This document shows, one piece after another, positions 17,618-27,395 of a stretch of DNA of 64,000 nt. The stretch is from Ureibacillus massiliensis 4400831 = CIP 108448 = CCUG 49529. GTDB taxonomy: Bacteria; Bacillota; Bacilli; Bacillales_A; Planococcaceae. The notes under the pieces were generated by a model. The model worked only from the letters and a program-made list of their open reading frames with translations, ran no database searches and was not told where the DNA came from. The first letter of the stretch is position 1, and every line of letters starts with the position of its first letter. Where the stretch lies: contig NZ_JPVQ01000009.1 in the NCBI RefSeq assembly GCF_000772965.1, forward strand, positions 1 through 64,000, in the 5' to 3' direction. The position numbers were made by a program, and so were the translations under genes.

Positions 17618-18890
17618 GTTTAAACAGCTGGATGAAACATTATATTACGAAAAGTTATCAAATGGATTAGATGTCTACATTTTACCAAAAAAGGGCTTTT
17701 CAAAAACATTTGTAACGTTTACAACAAAATATGGCTCTGTTGACCGATCATTTAAGCCACTTGGCGAAGATGAAGTATTCACGGTGCCGGACGGTATTGC
17801 GCATTTCTTAGAGCATAAAATGTTTGAAAAAGAAGAGGGAGACGTTTTCCAAAAGTTCAGTGAAATGGGTGCTTCTGCAAATGCATTTACTTCATTTACA
17901 AGAACAGCTTATCTCTTCTCTGCAACGGATAATGTTTTAAAAAATACAGAAACATTACTTGATTTTGTTCAAGAGCCTTACTTTACAGAAAAAACAGTAG
18001 AAAAAGAAAAAGGTATTATTGGTCAAGAAATCACCATGTATGACGATCAACCAGATTGGCGTTTATACTTTGGGGTGATTGAAAATATGTTCCATAAACA
18101 TCCTGTAAAAATCGATATTGCTGGTACGATTGAATCAATCGATAAAATCACAGCGGAGCATTTATATACTTGCTACAATACTTTTTACCATCCATCAAAT
18201 ATGCTATTGTTTGTTGTAGGTGCCGTTAATCCTGAAGAAATGATTCAGTTTATTAAAGAAAATCAAGATAAAAAAGAATTTAAAGAAGCTGAAGAAATCG
18301 AACGTCATTTTGAAGACGAACCAACAGAAGTAGCTACGAAAGCTCGCGAGTTAAAAATGGATGTTCAAAAACCAAAAGTGTATGTAGGTTTTAAAGCGAA
18401 ACAAACGGATTTAAGTGGAGAAGAAATGCTAAAGCATGAATTATCCGTTCAAATTGGCCTAGAATGTTTATTTGGTCGTGCATCTGATTTCTATACAAAA
18501 GTATACGAAGCTGGCTTAATTGATGAATCGTATGCCTATGATTTCTCCTTAGAAAAAGGCTTTGGCTTTGCCATTGTAGGTTCAGATTCAGCAAAACCTG
18601 ATCAGTTGGCAGAGAGCATTATAGAAGAAATGAATAAGGCGCAGTTCAACGAGGAAGCAATAGAGCGTGTGAAACGTAAGAAAATTGGTTTCTATTTAAG
18701 AGCTTTAAATTCCATCGAATTTATTGCAAACCAGTTTACTCGTTATAAATTTAATGAAATGAATTTATTCGACGCAGTTCCTGTTATTGAGAAATTAACA
18801 ATAGAAGATATAAAAGAAGCATTTAAGTCTATTCAAGGCGAATCACAGCAAACAATTTTTAAAATTTTACCTGTAAGTGAGAGAAATTAA
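17604..18890 (+). CDS. ymfH: M16-family zinc peptidase YmfH (EF-P modification-associated)
   Basis: A 428-residue insulinase-type peptidase with the inverted zinc motif HFLEH (about residues 72-76) and a downstream glutamate region (EKTVEKEKGIIGQEI), hence likely the catalytic half of a YmfF-YmfH pair. The ATG at 17604 is preferred, with AAAGGAGGG eight bases before it; a GTG at 17601 is possible. It overlaps the end of ymfF and is followed by the ymfI reductase one base after its stop, an arrangement implying coupled synthesis. The peptidase substrate is unknown. Confidence 0.9.
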   Translation: MQTIEFKQLDETLYYEKLSNGLDVYILPKKGFSKTFVTFTTKYGSVDRSFKPLGEDEVFTVPDGIAHFLEHKMFEKEEGDVFQKFSEMGASANAFTSFTRTAYLFSATDNVLKNTETLLDFVQEPYFTEKTVEKEKGIIGQEITMYDDQPDWRLYFGVIENMFHKHPVKIDIAGTIESIDKITAEHLYTCYNTFYHPSNMLLFVVGAVNPEEMIQFIKENQDKKEFKEAEEIERHFEDEPTEVATKARELKMDVQKPKVYVGFKAKQTDLSGEEMLKHELSVQIGLECLFGRASDFYTKVYEAGLIDESYAYDFSLEKGFGFAIVGSDSAKPDQLAESIIEEMNKAQFNEEAIERVKRKKIGFYLRALNSIEFIANQFTRYKFNEMNLFDAVPVIEKLTIEDIKEAFKSIQGESQQTIFKILPVSERN

Positions 18891-18891
18891 A

Positions 18892-19620
18892 ATGAAGAAA
18901 TTCGCACTTGTTCTTGGCGCATCGGGTAGTATTGGGAGTGCCATCTGCAGGCGCCTTGCACAAGATGGATGGTCTCTTTATTTACATTACAATCAAAATG
19001 ATGAAAAAGTAACAACATTGCAGAAGGAATTAACTCTTGATTTTTGTGATCAAGAGTTTATTCCGGTTCATGCCAATTTTTCCGTTGAAGACGGAGCGGC
19101 GAAATTATCAACACAAATTTTTGCATTACAAGCGATTATCTTTGCAGGTGGTCATGCATATTATGGACTAGTTGAAGATACTCCCCCTAGTGAAATGGAG
19201 AAGCTGTGGCGAGTTCATGTTCAAAATCCAATTCGATTACTTGCACTTTTGTCAAATAAACTTCGAAAAAATGATGTAAGCTATTGTCTATTTATAGGAT
19301 CAATTTGGGGTGAGGCTGGGGCTGCTTTCGAATCTGTGTATGCAGCAGTAAAAGGAGCTCAACATGCTTTTGTAAAGTCCTATGCGAAAGAAGCAGCGTC
19401 CAGTGGAATACGGGTTAATTCTATTGCACCTGGTTTAATCGAAACGGTTATGAACCATCATTTATCAGAAGAAGAAAAATTGGAAATTTATGAGGAAATT
19501 CCGCTTGCTCGCGCCGGTGAAGCCCGAGAAGTTGCCAATATGGTTGCCTTTTATATTAGCGGCCAAGCAGACTATGTAACAGGACAAATAATACGTTTAA
19601 ATGGTGGTTGGTACATATAA
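18892..19620 (+). CDS. ymfI: SDR-family reductase YmfI (EF-P 5-aminopentanone reductase)
   Basis: A 242-residue short-chain dehydrogenase with the NADP-binding LGASGSIGSAICRRL at the N terminus and the Ser/YxxxK catalytic region IGSIWGEAGAAFESVYAAVKGAQHAF, ending with the GGWYI typical of the family. B. subtilis YmfI has the same length and place and is known to be required for forming 5-aminopentanol on translation factor EF-P. ATG 18892 is chosen over an upstream GTG at 18877; the ribosome site (AAGTGAG) is weak, so translation probably depends on coupling to ymfH. Confidence 0.9.
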   Translation: MKKFALVLGASGSIGSAICRRLAQDGWSLYLHYNQNDEKVTTLQKELTLDFCDQEFIPVHANFSVEDGAAKLSTQIFALQAIIFAGGHAYYGLVEDTPPSEMEKLWRVHVQNPIRLLALLSNKLRKNDVSYCLFIGSIWGEAGAAFESVYAAVKGAQHAFVKSYAKEAASSGIRVNSIAPGLIETVMNHHLSEEEKLEIYEEIPLARAGEAREVANMVAFYISGQADYVTGQIIRLNGGWYI

Positions 19621-19664
19621 TCTCTGAATTTGCTCATACTAACTTTGCAAAGGAGGAGATACAA

Positions 19665-19922
19665 ATGGCATTATTGGAAAACTGGGAAAAATGGACTTCA
19701 TTTTTAGGCCAACAAGTTGAAAATGCACAAGAAACAGGCATGTCTAAAAAGATGATTGAAAATACTGCTGTGCAAATTGGAAACTATTTAGCTAAAAATG
19801 TAGATCCTAAAAACGAACAAGAACGCGTGCTTTCTGATTTATGGGGAGTCGCAAGTGATGATGAAAAACATGCCTTAGCGAATTGTGTTGTTAAACTCGT
19901 TCAGCAACATCGTGTTCAATAG
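19665..19922 (+). CDS. ymfJ: DUF3243 protein YmfJ
   Basis: An 85-residue acidic helical protein matching YmfJ in length and position. It starts at the ATG 19665 after AAAGGAGGAG; a longer in-frame reading would begin inside ymfI without a ribosome site. Visible segments are the LLENWEKWTSFLGQQVE start and ERVLSDLWGVASDDEKHALANCVVKLV end, typical of DUF3243. Function is unknown. It is the last gene of the ymfFHIJ operon. Confidence 0.88.
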   Translation: MALLENWEKWTSFLGQQVENAQETGMSKKMIENTAVQIGNYLAKNVDPKNEQERVLSDLWGVASDDEKHALANCVVKLVQQHRVQ

Positions 19923-20018
19923 TTCTAACTTGTGATAGTTTACCCTGTAATTGAGGCGTAATCTCTCACAAGCTTAGAATGCTATCTCACAAATAGTGAG
20001 CCTCATATATTTTATGAT

Positions 20019-20047
20019 AAAAGGAGGCTTGTCCTCCTTTTCTTCTT
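20019..20047 (+). terminator. Terminator after ymfJ
   Basis: AAAAGGAGG and CCTCCTTTT form a hairpin followed by CTTCTT. The 330-base gap 19923-20251 otherwise holds only a small CTCAC/GTGAG hairpin (19986-20000) and the ymfK promoter. Confidence 0.8.
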
Positions 20048-20173
20048 ATTGTTAATTATAAAAAAGTTTTTTCTAAATATAGTAAGAAATCCTTCTTTTT
20101 CTGCTAAACTAATGCATTTTGTAAAAAATATTATTATTTATATGAATTTGGCATTTTTTTGTCTATTTGTAAC

Positions 20174-20202
20174 TTTTCAATACATATAAAATCCGCTATG
20201 AT
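20174..20202 (+). promoter_or_regulatory. Promoter of ymfK
   Basis: TTTTCA (20174-20179), a 17-base spacer and TATGAT (20197-20202) lie 50 bases before the start codon. Confidence 0.5.
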
Positions 20203-20251
20203 GAAACTATTAAAGATATTTTTCGTTTCAATAGTAAGGGGACGATTGTAG

Positions 20252-21040
20252 ATGAGTGAATGGTATTTTGAATATGAGATCCAAGTAAATCGTCCGGGAT
20301 TATTAGGCGATATTGCATCCCTACTCGGTATGTTAAGGGTGAATATTGTCACGATAAATGGTGTGGATGAAAGTAGACGTGGCATGTTATTAATGGCGGA
20401 AAAAGAGGAGTCCATTCAACGTTTTATCACGATTGTATCCACTATGGAAAATATCCATGTTACAAAATTCCGTCAACCTAAAATCCGAGATCGTTTAGCA
20501 GTTCGTCATGGACACTATATTCCTCGAGATGTAGATGAAAAAAATACATTTCGTTTTGTTCGTGATGAATTAGGTATTTTAGTGGATTTTATGGCTGAAC
20601 TCTTTAAAAAAGATGGTCATAAGTTGATTGGAATTCGTGGAATGCCAAGAGTTGGTAAAACAGAGTCAGTGGTTGCAGCTAGTGTGTGTGCGAATAAAAA
20701 ATGGATATTTTTATCATCGACAATGATTAAACAAACTATTCGTAATAAGTTAATTGGTGATGAGTATAACAATAATAATATTTTCATCCTAGATGGTGCT
20801 TTAACTCAACGTGCTAATGATGAGGGCCATTTAAGACTTGTACGAGAAATTATGAGTACGCCAACGATTAAAGTTGTTGAGCATCCAGATGTATTTGTCA
20901 AATTGTCCGATTATAAAATTGAAGATTTCGATTATATTATCGAATTACGTCATGATCCAAACGAAGAAATTACATACGACATGATGTTGAAAAATCAAAT
21001 GATGTCACAATCAGACCAATTTGGAGGATTTAATTTTTAA
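20252..21040 (+). CDS. ymfK: DUF3388 protein YmfK with ACT-like and P-loop segments
   Basis: A 262-residue protein of the YmfK family. The N-terminal ~80 residues (WYFEYEIQVNRPGLLGDIASLLGMLRVNIVTINGVDE) look like an ACT-type regulatory fold. A P-loop-like GMPRVGKTES lies near residues 129-138, followed by helices and a short ATP-binding-like domain. It precedes the rodZ-like gene by 21 bases, as in B. subtilis. Its biochemical role is not known; the combination suggests ligand-gated nucleotide binding. A start with AAGGGGACG upstream is clear. Confidence 0.85.
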   Translation: MSEWYFEYEIQVNRPGLLGDIASLLGMLRVNIVTINGVDESRRGMLLMAEKEESIQRFITIVSTMENIHVTKFRQPKIRDRLAVRHGHYIPRDVDEKNTFRFVRDELGILVDFMAELFKKDGHKLIGIRGMPRVGKTESVVAASVCANKKWIFLSSTMIKQTIRNKLIGDEYNNNNIFILDGALTQRANDEGHLRLVREIMSTPTIKVVEHPDVFVKLSDYKIEDFDYIIELRHDPNEEITYDMMLKNQMMSQSDQFGGFNF

Positions 21041-21061
21041 TAAAGAAGTAGGTGTTTACAA

Positions 21062-21961
21062 GTGGCAGAGCTCGGAACTCGGTTAAAAGAAGCTAGGTTG
21101 TCAAAAGGATACAGCTTAGATGATTTACAAGAAATAACAAAAATTCAAAAAAGATATTTAGTAGGTATTGAAGAAGGAAATTACTCTATCATGCCAGGTA
21201 CTTTTTACGTGCGAGCATTTATTAAACAATATGCTGAGGCAGTAGGGTTAAACGCCGATGAACTATTAGAAGAATTTAAAGGTGAAATTCCTAATAGTCA
21301 ACCAGAAGATGTTGCACAATCGATTTCCTATAGCTCTACACGTAGAAGTATATCCTCAAGATCTTCTAGCCGTATGATGGAAACCATGCCAAAAGTCATC
21401 GTTGCATTATTTATTGTTGTTATCATCGCAGTTATATGGTTTTTATATTCTCAAAAGGTACAAAATACTCCAGAAGAAGTCGAAGATGATCCTGCTCAAT
21501 TAGAATATGTACAAAAGCCAACGCCAACAGAAAATACGCCGAATAATGGAGATGAAGAAAATTCTGATTCAGTAGAAGCTCCTCCTGTAGATGAAGAGCC
21601 GGTTGATGAAGAAACTGTGACTCAAACAATTTCTCCTGGTGAAGTTCAGTCTGATGGGATAACAACAATTTATGAATTATCTGGTGCAGAGGCAATGAAT
21701 ATTCGAGTTGAAGTATCAGGTGATACTTGGGTTAGTATTCGAAATGAGAATGGTGAAGAACAAGTGACAGATCGAGTATATAAAGCAAGTGAAGTAGTAG
21801 AACATGATTCAACAGAAAATGGCTATGCTCGTATTCGTCTTGGAAATGCTAACTATGCGAAAGTATTCGTAAATGATGAAGAAATAGAATACACGTTAGC
21901 TCCAACTGAACCGGGTAAATCCACGCAAAATATCATTATTACGTTTTCTCAAGAACAATAG
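21062..21961 (+). CDS. rodZ: RodZ-family cytoskeletal protein YmfM
   Basis: A 299-residue bitopic membrane protein with an N-terminal helix-turn-helix (residues ~3-70, LGTRLKEARLSKGYSLDDLQEITKIQKRYL), a positively charged linker, one membrane segment (~105-125), an acidic proline-rich stretch and a C-terminal DUF4115-type beta domain outside. RodZ links the MreB cytoskeleton to the cell-wall elongation machinery and fixes cell shape. Start is GTG 21062. It ends in a terminator that separates it partly from pgsA. Confidence 0.9.
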   Translation: MAELGTRLKEARLSKGYSLDDLQEITKIQKRYLVGIEEGNYSIMPGTFYVRAFIKQYAEAVGLNADELLEEFKGEIPNSQPEDVAQSISYSSTRRSISSRSSSRMMETMPKVIVALFIVVIIAVIWFLYSQKVQNTPEEVEDDPAQLEYVQKPTPTENTPNNGDEENSDSVEAPPVDEEPVDEETVTQTISPGEVQSDGITTIYELSGAEAMNIRVEVSGDTWVSIRNENGEEQVTDRVYKASEVVEHDSTENGYARIRLGNANYAKVFVNDEEIEYTLAPTEPGKSTQNIIITFSQEQ

Positions 21962-21990
21962 TCATCATCAAATGATGGCTATTTTCTTTC
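21960..21990 (+). terminator. Terminator between rodZ and pgsA
   Basis: AGTCATCAT-CAA-ATGATGGCT forms a nine-base-pair hairpin beginning in the rodZ stop codon, followed by ATTTTCTTT. Confidence 0.65.
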
Positions 21991-22012
21991 AATATGAAAG
22001 GTGTTTTTTTAC

Positions 22013-22591
22013 ATGAATATACCAAATAAAATTACAGTATCACGTATCTGCTTGATCCCACTATTTGTCATTGTTATGATTATCGACTTTGGTTGGGGCG
22101 ACATAATGATTTTAGGTGCAAACATGCCTCTTGAACATTTCATTGGTGCATTGATTTTTATTATTGCATCATGTACGGACTGGGTAGATGGCTATTATGC
22201 GCGGAAGTACAATTTAGTTACAAATTTAGGGAAATTTTTGGACCCATTAGCAGATAAATTATTAGTATCCGCCGCATTTATCGTATTAGTTGAACTTGGC
22301 TACGCACCAGCCTGGGTTATAATCATTATTTTAAGTCGTGAATTTGCGGTAACAGGACTTCGTGCTATTTTAGCTGGTGAAGGTGAAATTGTTGCAGCAA
22401 GTCAATTAGGTAAAATCAAAACGTGGACACAAATTGTAGCAATCGCATCACTATTATTGCATAATACAATCTTTGTCATGTTTGGCATACCTTTTGATTT
22501 AATTATGCTATATGTCGCGTTGTTCTTTACGATTTGGTCAGGTTGGGATTATTTCTATTTAAATCGAAAGTCTTTATTAGAGTCTAAATAA
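22013..22591 (+). CDS. pgsA: CDP-diacylglycerol-glycerol-3-phosphate 3-phosphatidyltransferase
   Basis: Makes phosphatidylglycerol phosphate, the committed step to the main anionic phospholipids. The 192-residue membrane protein carries the complete CDP-alcohol phosphotransferase motif D-x2-DG-x2-AR-x8-G-x3-D-x3-D (starting DWVDGYYARKYN, about residue 56). The ATG at 22013 with GAAAGGTG upstream is chosen over a GTG at 22001. Position between ymfM and cinA is conserved in Bacillales. Confidence 0.95.
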   Translation: MNIPNKITVSRICLIPLFVIVMIIDFGWGDIMILGANMPLEHFIGALIFIIASCTDWVDGYYARKYNLVTNLGKFLDPLADKLLVSAAFIVLVELGYAPAWVIIIILSREFAVTGLRAILAGEGEIVAASQLGKIKTWTQIVAIASLLLHNTIFVMFGIPFDLIMLYVALFFTIWSGWDYFYLNRKSLLESK

Positions 22592-22647
22592 ATCAAGTAC
22601 TGTATTATATACTCGTTCCCTAACAAAATACATGTTAGATAAATTTT

Positions 22648-22680
22648 GAAAGCCAGTGTTTAGTGCACTGGCTTTCTATG
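22648..22680 (+). terminator. Hairpin terminator after pgsA
   Basis: A perfect 11-base stem GAAAGCCAGTG / CACTGGCTTTC (22648-22658 with 22666-22676). The T tract is short, so strength is uncertain; the stem itself is strong. Confidence 0.65.
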
Positions 22681-22820
22681 TATGTCGTGAATTTCATGAG
22701 AATATATTAAACGATGATAATGGATTCGTACATTGTCTTTAATATTTGTTGTCTAAAATGTGCTACGAATGTAAAGTTAAAGTATCAAAACGCCAAATTC
22801 TAATAAAGCGAGGTTAAATA

Positions 22821-24074
22821 ATGAACGCCGAGATTATTGCTGTTGGTTCAGAGTTGTTACTAGGTCAAATCGCAAATACGAATGCAAAATTTATTTCCAA
22901 TCAACTATCTGAGTTAGGTATTAATGTTTTTTATCACACAGTTGTTGGAGATAATCCTGGACGTTTAAAAGAAGTGATTGAAGTAGCTGAGAAGCGTGCA
23001 GATTTAATCATTTTTTCTGGTGGGCTTGGACCTACAAAGGATGACTTAACAAAAGAAACAATTGCAAGTCATCTGAATGTGCCATTAACCCTTGATAATG
23101 TCGCTTTATCTTTTATAGAAGAATTTTTTGCTAAACGAGGAAGAGGAATGACAGAAAATAATCGAAAGCAAGCGCTTGTATTAGAAGGATGTGAAGTGCT
23201 AGCGAATCATCATGGAATGGCTCCAGGAATGTATCTTGAAAAGGATGGACGTACTTATATGTTATTGCCTGGTCCACCTAAAGAGCTTGAACCAATGTTT
23301 CAATTTGAAGCAAAGCCGATACTTGCTAAACGATTGAACTTAGATGGCACAATCATTTCCCATGTGTTGCGTTTCTATGGAATTGGAGAAGCTGAGCTGG
23401 AAGTCCAAATACAGGATATATTAGATAATCAATCAAACCCAACAGTTGCCCCTTTAGCTTCGGACGGGGAAGTTACATTACGTATTACAGCGAAAGCAGC
23501 TACTGAAGAAGAAGCTTGGAAATTAATAGATCAGAAAAAAGCAGAAATTTTAGCGATTGTAGGTGAATTTCAATATGGGGTGGATGATGATTCATTAACT
23601 TCCAAAACAGTTGAAATGTTACTACATAATGGATTAACGATTTCGGCAGCGGAAAGTTTAACAGCTGGTCTTTTCCAATCAGAATTAGCCGAGATTTCAG
23701 GTGTAAGTGGAACATTGGTAGGTGGCTTTGTCACATATACTGAACAAGCAAAAATAGATCAGCTTGGGATTGAAAAAGAGCTGCTAGAAAAATTCGGTGT
23801 TGTAAGTAGTGAGTGCGCCGCTGCAATGGCAGTAAATGCCCGAAAACTGATGGGAACGGATATTGGAATTGGGTTAACGGGTGCTGCTGGCCCAGAACCT
23901 CATGATGGTCAACCGGCAGGAACTATTTGGATTGGCTTTTCAATTGGAGATACACTTGTCACTCGCAAATTAGAATTGAGCGGAATGCGCAATACAAACC
24001 GATTACGCGCGGTTAAATACACTTGTAGCTATTTAATGAGATTGTTAGCAGAAAAGGGTTACGCTCGGGTTTGA
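22821..24074 (+). CDS. cinA: CinA-family protein (competence/damage-inducible)
   Basis: A 417-residue two-domain protein: an N-terminal MoCF/MogA-like domain (residues ~1-170, EIIAVGSELLLGQIANTNAKFIS, FSGGLGPTKDD) and a C-terminal amidase domain (~255-410, SAAESLTAGLFQSELAEISGVS, VGGFVTYTEQAK, GLTGAAGP) of the nicotinamide-nucleotide amidohydrolase type. In many Firmicutes it is the gene directly before recA and is cotranscribed with it during competence. Here recA also has its own LexA-controlled promoter. AGCGAGG precedes the ATG. Confidence 0.94.
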   Translation: MNAEIIAVGSELLLGQIANTNAKFISNQLSELGINVFYHTVVGDNPGRLKEVIEVAEKRADLIIFSGGLGPTKDDLTKETIASHLNVPLTLDNVALSFIEEFFAKRGRGMTENNRKQALVLEGCEVLANHHGMAPGMYLEKDGRTYMLLPGPPKELEPMFQFEAKPILAKRLNLDGTIISHVLRFYGIGEAELEVQIQDILDNQSNPTVAPLASDGEVTLRITAKAATEEEAWKLIDQKKAEILAIVGEFQYGVDDDSLTSKTVEMLLHNGLTISAAESLTAGLFQSELAEISGVSGTLVGGFVTYTEQAKIDQLGIEKELLEKFGVVSSECAAAMAVNARKLMGTDIGIGLTGAAGPEPHDGQPAGTIWIGFSIGDTLVTRKLELSGMRNTNRLRAVKYTCSYLMRLLAEKGYARV

Positions 24075-24160
24075 TTTCATGTTGAGAGATTCAAGATATA
24101 GCATGAAAAACAAAATTTCGTAGTTTATAAATAGTTTGAATTTTTATTTTGCCCCAAAAA

Positions 24161-24174
24161 CGAAAATATGTTCG
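24161..24174. promoter_or_regulatory. LexA (SOS) box upstream of recA
   Basis: CGAAAATATGTTCG, read as CGAACATATTTTCG on the other strand, differs at one position from the Gram-positive SOS consensus CGAAC-N4-GTTCG. It ends eight bases before the -35 element of recA, where bound LexA would hinder RNA polymerase. Confidence 0.8.
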
Positions 24175-24182
24175 CTTTTTTC

Positions 24183-24211
24183 TTGAATCTTTCTCAAAAA
24201 AGAAGTATAGT
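24183..24211 (+). promoter_or_regulatory. recA promoter
   Basis: TTGAAT (24183-24188) and TATAGT (24206-24211) with a 17-base spacer, just downstream of the LexA box. Confidence 0.75.
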
Positions 24212-24258
24212 AGAGACATAAGAAATAATGATTCATTTTCTGTTAAGGAGGAAATCTT

Positions 24259-25326
24259 TTGAGCGATCGTAAAGCTGCCTTAGATATGGCGTTAAAACAA
24301 ATTGAAAAACAATTCGGTAAAGGTTCTGTAATGAAACTTGGTGAAAAAGCGGACCTTCAAATTGAAACAATTTCAAGTGGTTCGTTAGCACTTGATGCTG
24401 CACTTGGAGTTGGTGGATATCCAAGAGGACGAATTATTGAAATATATGGACCAGAATCTTCTGGTAAAACGACTGTTGCTCTTCATGCGATTGCTGAAGT
24501 TCAAGCAAAAGGTGGACAAGCTGCATTTATCGATGCAGAGCATGCTCTTGATCCAGTATACGCACAAAAATTAGGAGTAAATATTGATGAATTAATTCTG
24601 TCACAGCCAGACACAGGGGAACAAGCTCTTGAAATTGCTGAAGCATTAGTTCGCAGTGGCGCAATCGATGTGATCGTTATTGACTCTGTAGCTGCCCTTG
24701 TACCAAAAGCTGAAATCGAAGGTGAAATGGGCGACTCTCACATGGGTCTACAAGCTCGTTTAATGTCTCAAGCATTGCGTAAACTTTCAGGTATTATTAA
24801 TAAATCAAACACTTTAGCGATTTTTATCAACCAAGTTCGTGAAAAAATTGGTGTAATGTTTGGTAATCCAGAAACAACAACGGGTGGCCGTGCATTAAAA
24901 TTCTACGCTACAATTCGTCTTGAAGTTCGTCGTGCCGAAACAATCAAACAAGGTACCGATATGATAGGTAATAAAACTAAAATTAAAGTTGTTAAAAACA
25001 AAGTTGCGCCACCATTCCGTACTGCTGAAATTGATATTATGTTCGGCGAAGGGATTTCAAAAGAAGGAGAAATCGTGGACTTAGGTGCAGAACTAGATAT
25101 CATTCAAAAAAGCGGTTCTTGGTACGCATACGGTGATGAGCGAATAGGCCAAGGTCGTGAAAATGTAAAACAATTCTTAAAGGCAAATCCAGAAATTCGT
25201 GAAGAAATTTCTAATAAAATACGTGAATCCTATGGTATGGTAGCTGGAGCATATACAATTGCAGCCCACGATGATGAAGAGGAAGAAATGCCAGAAGAAT
25301 TAGCACTTTTATTAGACGAGAAATAA
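24259..25326 (+). CDS. recA: Recombinase RecA
   Basis: Strand-exchange protein and SOS co-protease. The 355-residue sequence has Walker [10 protein letters not shown] near residue 66, the L1/L2 loops ([42 protein letters not shown]) and an acidic C-terminal tail. Translation starts at TTG 24259, seven bases after a strong TAAGGAGG; starting with MSDRKAAL fits the family. It is controlled by the LexA box upstream and ends at a strong terminator. Confidence 0.98.
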   Translation: MSDRKAALDMALKQIEKQFGKGSVMKLGEKADLQIETISSGSLALDAALGVGGYPRGRIIEIYGPESSGKTTVALHAIAEVQAKGGQAAFIDAEHALDPVYAQKLGVNIDELILSQPDTGEQALEIAEALVRSGAIDVIVIDSVAALVPKAEIEGEMGDSHMGLQARLMSQALRKLSGIINKSNTLAIFINQVREKIGVMFGNPETTTGGRALKFYATIRLEVRRAETIKQGTDMIGNKTKIKVVKNKVAPPFRTAEIDIMFGEGISKEGEIVDLGAELDIIQKSGSWYAYGDERIGQGRENVKQFLKANPEIREEISNKIRESYGMVAGAYTIAAHDDEEEEMPEELALLLDEK

Positions 25327-25336
25327 TTCTTTTAAA

Positions 25337-25377
25337 TAAAAAGCGCCATTCTCTAGAGAAAAGAGGATGGCGTTTTT
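25337..25377 (+). terminator. Terminator after recA
   Basis: AAAAAGCGCCAT and ATGGCGTTTTT form a stem around a 17-base loop with its own CTCT/AGAG pairing. Confidence 0.85.
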
Positions 25378-25662
25378 GATATGAATCTTTACGATCACCA
25401 ATAAAAATTTTGATAAATCTTGCAAATGTATGACAGAATTTTTGTAGAAAAATTTATAATATAAAGACAGCATTTTCAAAATTAAAAAGAATGAGAGCTA
25501 CCCAAATTTTCACTATTATGAATGAATCCTGTAAAATGTTACAATAATAATGGTAATTAGGAATAATATTGGAATCCTAGTTATTTAAGAAACCACGAGG
25601 CCATGTTTGTGTTTCATACATTGTTATGGGTGTGTTATCAAACCTACTAACTGTAGCAATCC

Positions 25663-25691
25663 TTGACATAGCTAATATGGAGCTATACAAT
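25663..25691 (+). promoter_or_regulatory. Near-consensus sigma-A promoter of rny
   Basis: A perfect TTGACA (25663-25668), a 17-base spacer and TACAAT (25686-25691). The transcript would start near 25698, about 105 bases before the rny ATG. The remainder of the 475-base gap between recA and rny shows no gene; pbpX, which lies here in B. subtilis, is absent. Confidence 0.75.
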
Positions 25692-25710
25692 TAAAATTGT
25701 ATAATTTTTT
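25684..25710. promoter_or_regulatory. 20-base palindrome overlapping the rny -10 element
   Basis: TATACAATT-AA-AATTGTATA (25684-25703) is a perfect inverted repeat covering the -10 box and start point and is followed by six T residues (25705-25710). It could be an operator, or the remnant of a weak terminator acting on transcripts from upstream; its all-AT stem and two-base loop make a stable RNA hairpin unlikely. Confidence 0.5.
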
Positions 25711-25801
25711 AATTATGACATGAAATAGGCAGTATGTTGATTGAATTTTCAATATATAGCCGACTGAAAATGAAATGATTATAGCAAGAGGAGGTGTTCA
25801 A

Positions 25802-27358
25802 ATGTTTGAATACATTATCTCCGCTTTGCTTGGATTCATCGTCGGTGCCGCTGTTATCTATTTCTATATGAAAAAAGTGAATGAATCAAAAGTGAATGGT
25901 GCGAGATCTTCTGCTGAGCTTATTTTAGATGAAGCGAAGCGTGAGGCGGAAGCCTTAAAGAAAGAAGCACTGCTTGAAGCAAAAGATGAAACTCACAAAA
26001 TTCGTACTGAAGCAGAAAAAGACATCCGTGAACGCCGGTATGAGCTTCAGAAACAGGAAAACCGGTTATTGCAAAGAGAAGAAAATCTTGATCGCAAGGA
26101 TGAAACTCTGAATAAGAGAGAATCGAGCTTAGAGCGGAAAGAAGAAATTCTAGCCGAAAGACAACAGCATATTGAACAGATGGAAAGTAAAGTGGAGGAA
26201 CTCGTTGCGACACAAAAATCAGAACTTGAACGCATTGCGGCTTTAACACGTGAAGAAGCAAAAGACATCATTATTAAAAATGTTGAGAATGAACTTTCGA
26301 CAGATATTGCAGTGATGACAAAAGAAGCAGAAACACGTGCCAAAGAGGAATCTGAAAAGAAAGCACGAGAAATATTATCACTTGCCCTGCAACGCTTCGC
26401 GGCAGATCACGTTGCAGAAACAACTGTGTCGGTTGTAAACTTACCGAATGACGAGATGAAAGGCCGTATTATTGGTCGTGAAGGTCGTAACATTCGAACA
26501 CTTGAAACACTTACTGGAATCGATTTAATTATTGATGATACACCAGAAGCTGTTATACTTTCTGGTTTTGACCCAATCCGTCGTGAAACAGCACGTCTTG
26601 CCCTTGAAAAATTGGTACAAGATGGGCGTATCCACCCAGCTCGAATTGAGGAAATGGTGGAAAAATCACGTCGTGAAATGGACGAGCAAATCCGTGAAAC
26701 AGGTGAACAAACGACATTTGAAGTAGGCATTCATAATTTACATCCAGACTTGATGAAAATTTTAGGTCGTATGAAATATCGTACAAGCTATGGTCAAAAT
26801 GTATTAAAACATTCCATAGAGGTTGCTCATCTTTCCGGCCTACTTGCTGCTGAGCTTGGTGAAGATGTAGTTTTAGCAAAACGTGCAGGGTTATTGCACG
26901 ATATTGGTAAAGCGATCGATCATGAGGTTGAAGGTAGCCATGTAGAAATCGGAGTGGAGCTTGCAACGAAGTACAGAGAGCATCCGGTTGTTATTAACAG
27001 TATCGCTTCACACCATGGTGACACAGAACCAACATCTGTAATCGCAGTAATTGTTGCAGCGGCAGATGCTTTATCTGCGGCAAGACCTGGTGCCCGTAGC
27101 GAAACACTTGAAAACTATATTAGACGTCTTGAAAAACTAGAAGAAATTTCTGAGTCTTACGAAGGCGTTGAAAAATCCTTTGCAATTCAAGCTGGACGTG
27201 AAATTCGTATTATTGTACAGCCAGATAAAATTGATGACTTAGCCGCACATCGTTTGGCCCGAGATATACGTAAACGAATTGAAGAAGAACTTGATTACCC
27301 AGGTCATATTAAAGTGACTGTAATTAGAGAAACACGTGCAGTTGAATATGCGAAATAA
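25802..27358 (+). CDS. rny: Ribonuclease Y
   Basis: Membrane-anchored endoribonuclease that starts decay of many mRNAs. The 518-residue protein has an N-terminal membrane helix (~4-24), a long Lys/Glu/Arg-rich coiled coil (~30-180), a KH RNA-binding domain (~210-275, [15 protein letters not shown]) and an HD catalytic domain with [12 protein letters not shown] near residue 365. The ATG 25802 follows GAGGAGGTG; an in-frame start at 25775 lies upstream of this site. In B. subtilis ymdB follows directly; here an 18-kb polysaccharide locus separates them. Confidence 0.97.
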   Translation: MFEYIISALLGFIVGAAVIYFYMKKVNESKVNGARSSAELILDEAKREAEALKKEALLEAKDETHKIRTEAEKDIRERRYELQKQENRLLQREENLDRKDETLNKRESSLERKEEILAERQQHIEQMESKVEELVATQKSELERIAALTREEAKDIIIKNVENELSTDIAVMTKEAETRAKEESEKKAREILSLALQRFAADHVAETTVSVVNLPNDEMKGRIIGREGRNIRTLETLTGIDLIIDDTPEAVILSGFDPIRRETARLALEKLVQDGRIHPARIEEMVEKSRREMDEQIRETGEQTTFEVGIHNLHPDLMKILGRMKYRTSYGQNVLKHSIEVAHLSGLLAAELGEDVVLAKRAGLLHDIGKAIDHEVEGSHVEIGVELATKYREHPVVINSIASHHGDTEPTSVIAVIVAAADALSAARPGARSETLENYIRRLEKLEEISESYEGVEKSFAIQAGREIRIIVQPDKIDDLAAHRLARDIRKRIEEELDYPGHIKVTVIRETRAVEYAK

Positions 27359-27362
27359 AATA

Positions 27363-27395
27363 AAAGTCGACTCATTTCGAGTCGGCTTTTTATTT
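27363..27395 (+). terminator. Terminator after rny
   Basis: AAAGTCGACTC / GAGTCGGCTTT hairpin with a five-base loop followed by TTTATTTT. Confidence 0.85.

Noticed and set aside
22750..22770. Shared motif TAAAATGTGCTACG upstream of cinA and spoVS (also at 49792-49805)
   Set aside because: Two copies of a 14-base AT-rich word in 64 kb can occur by chance and the flanking sequences differ; no dyad or promoter logic was found.
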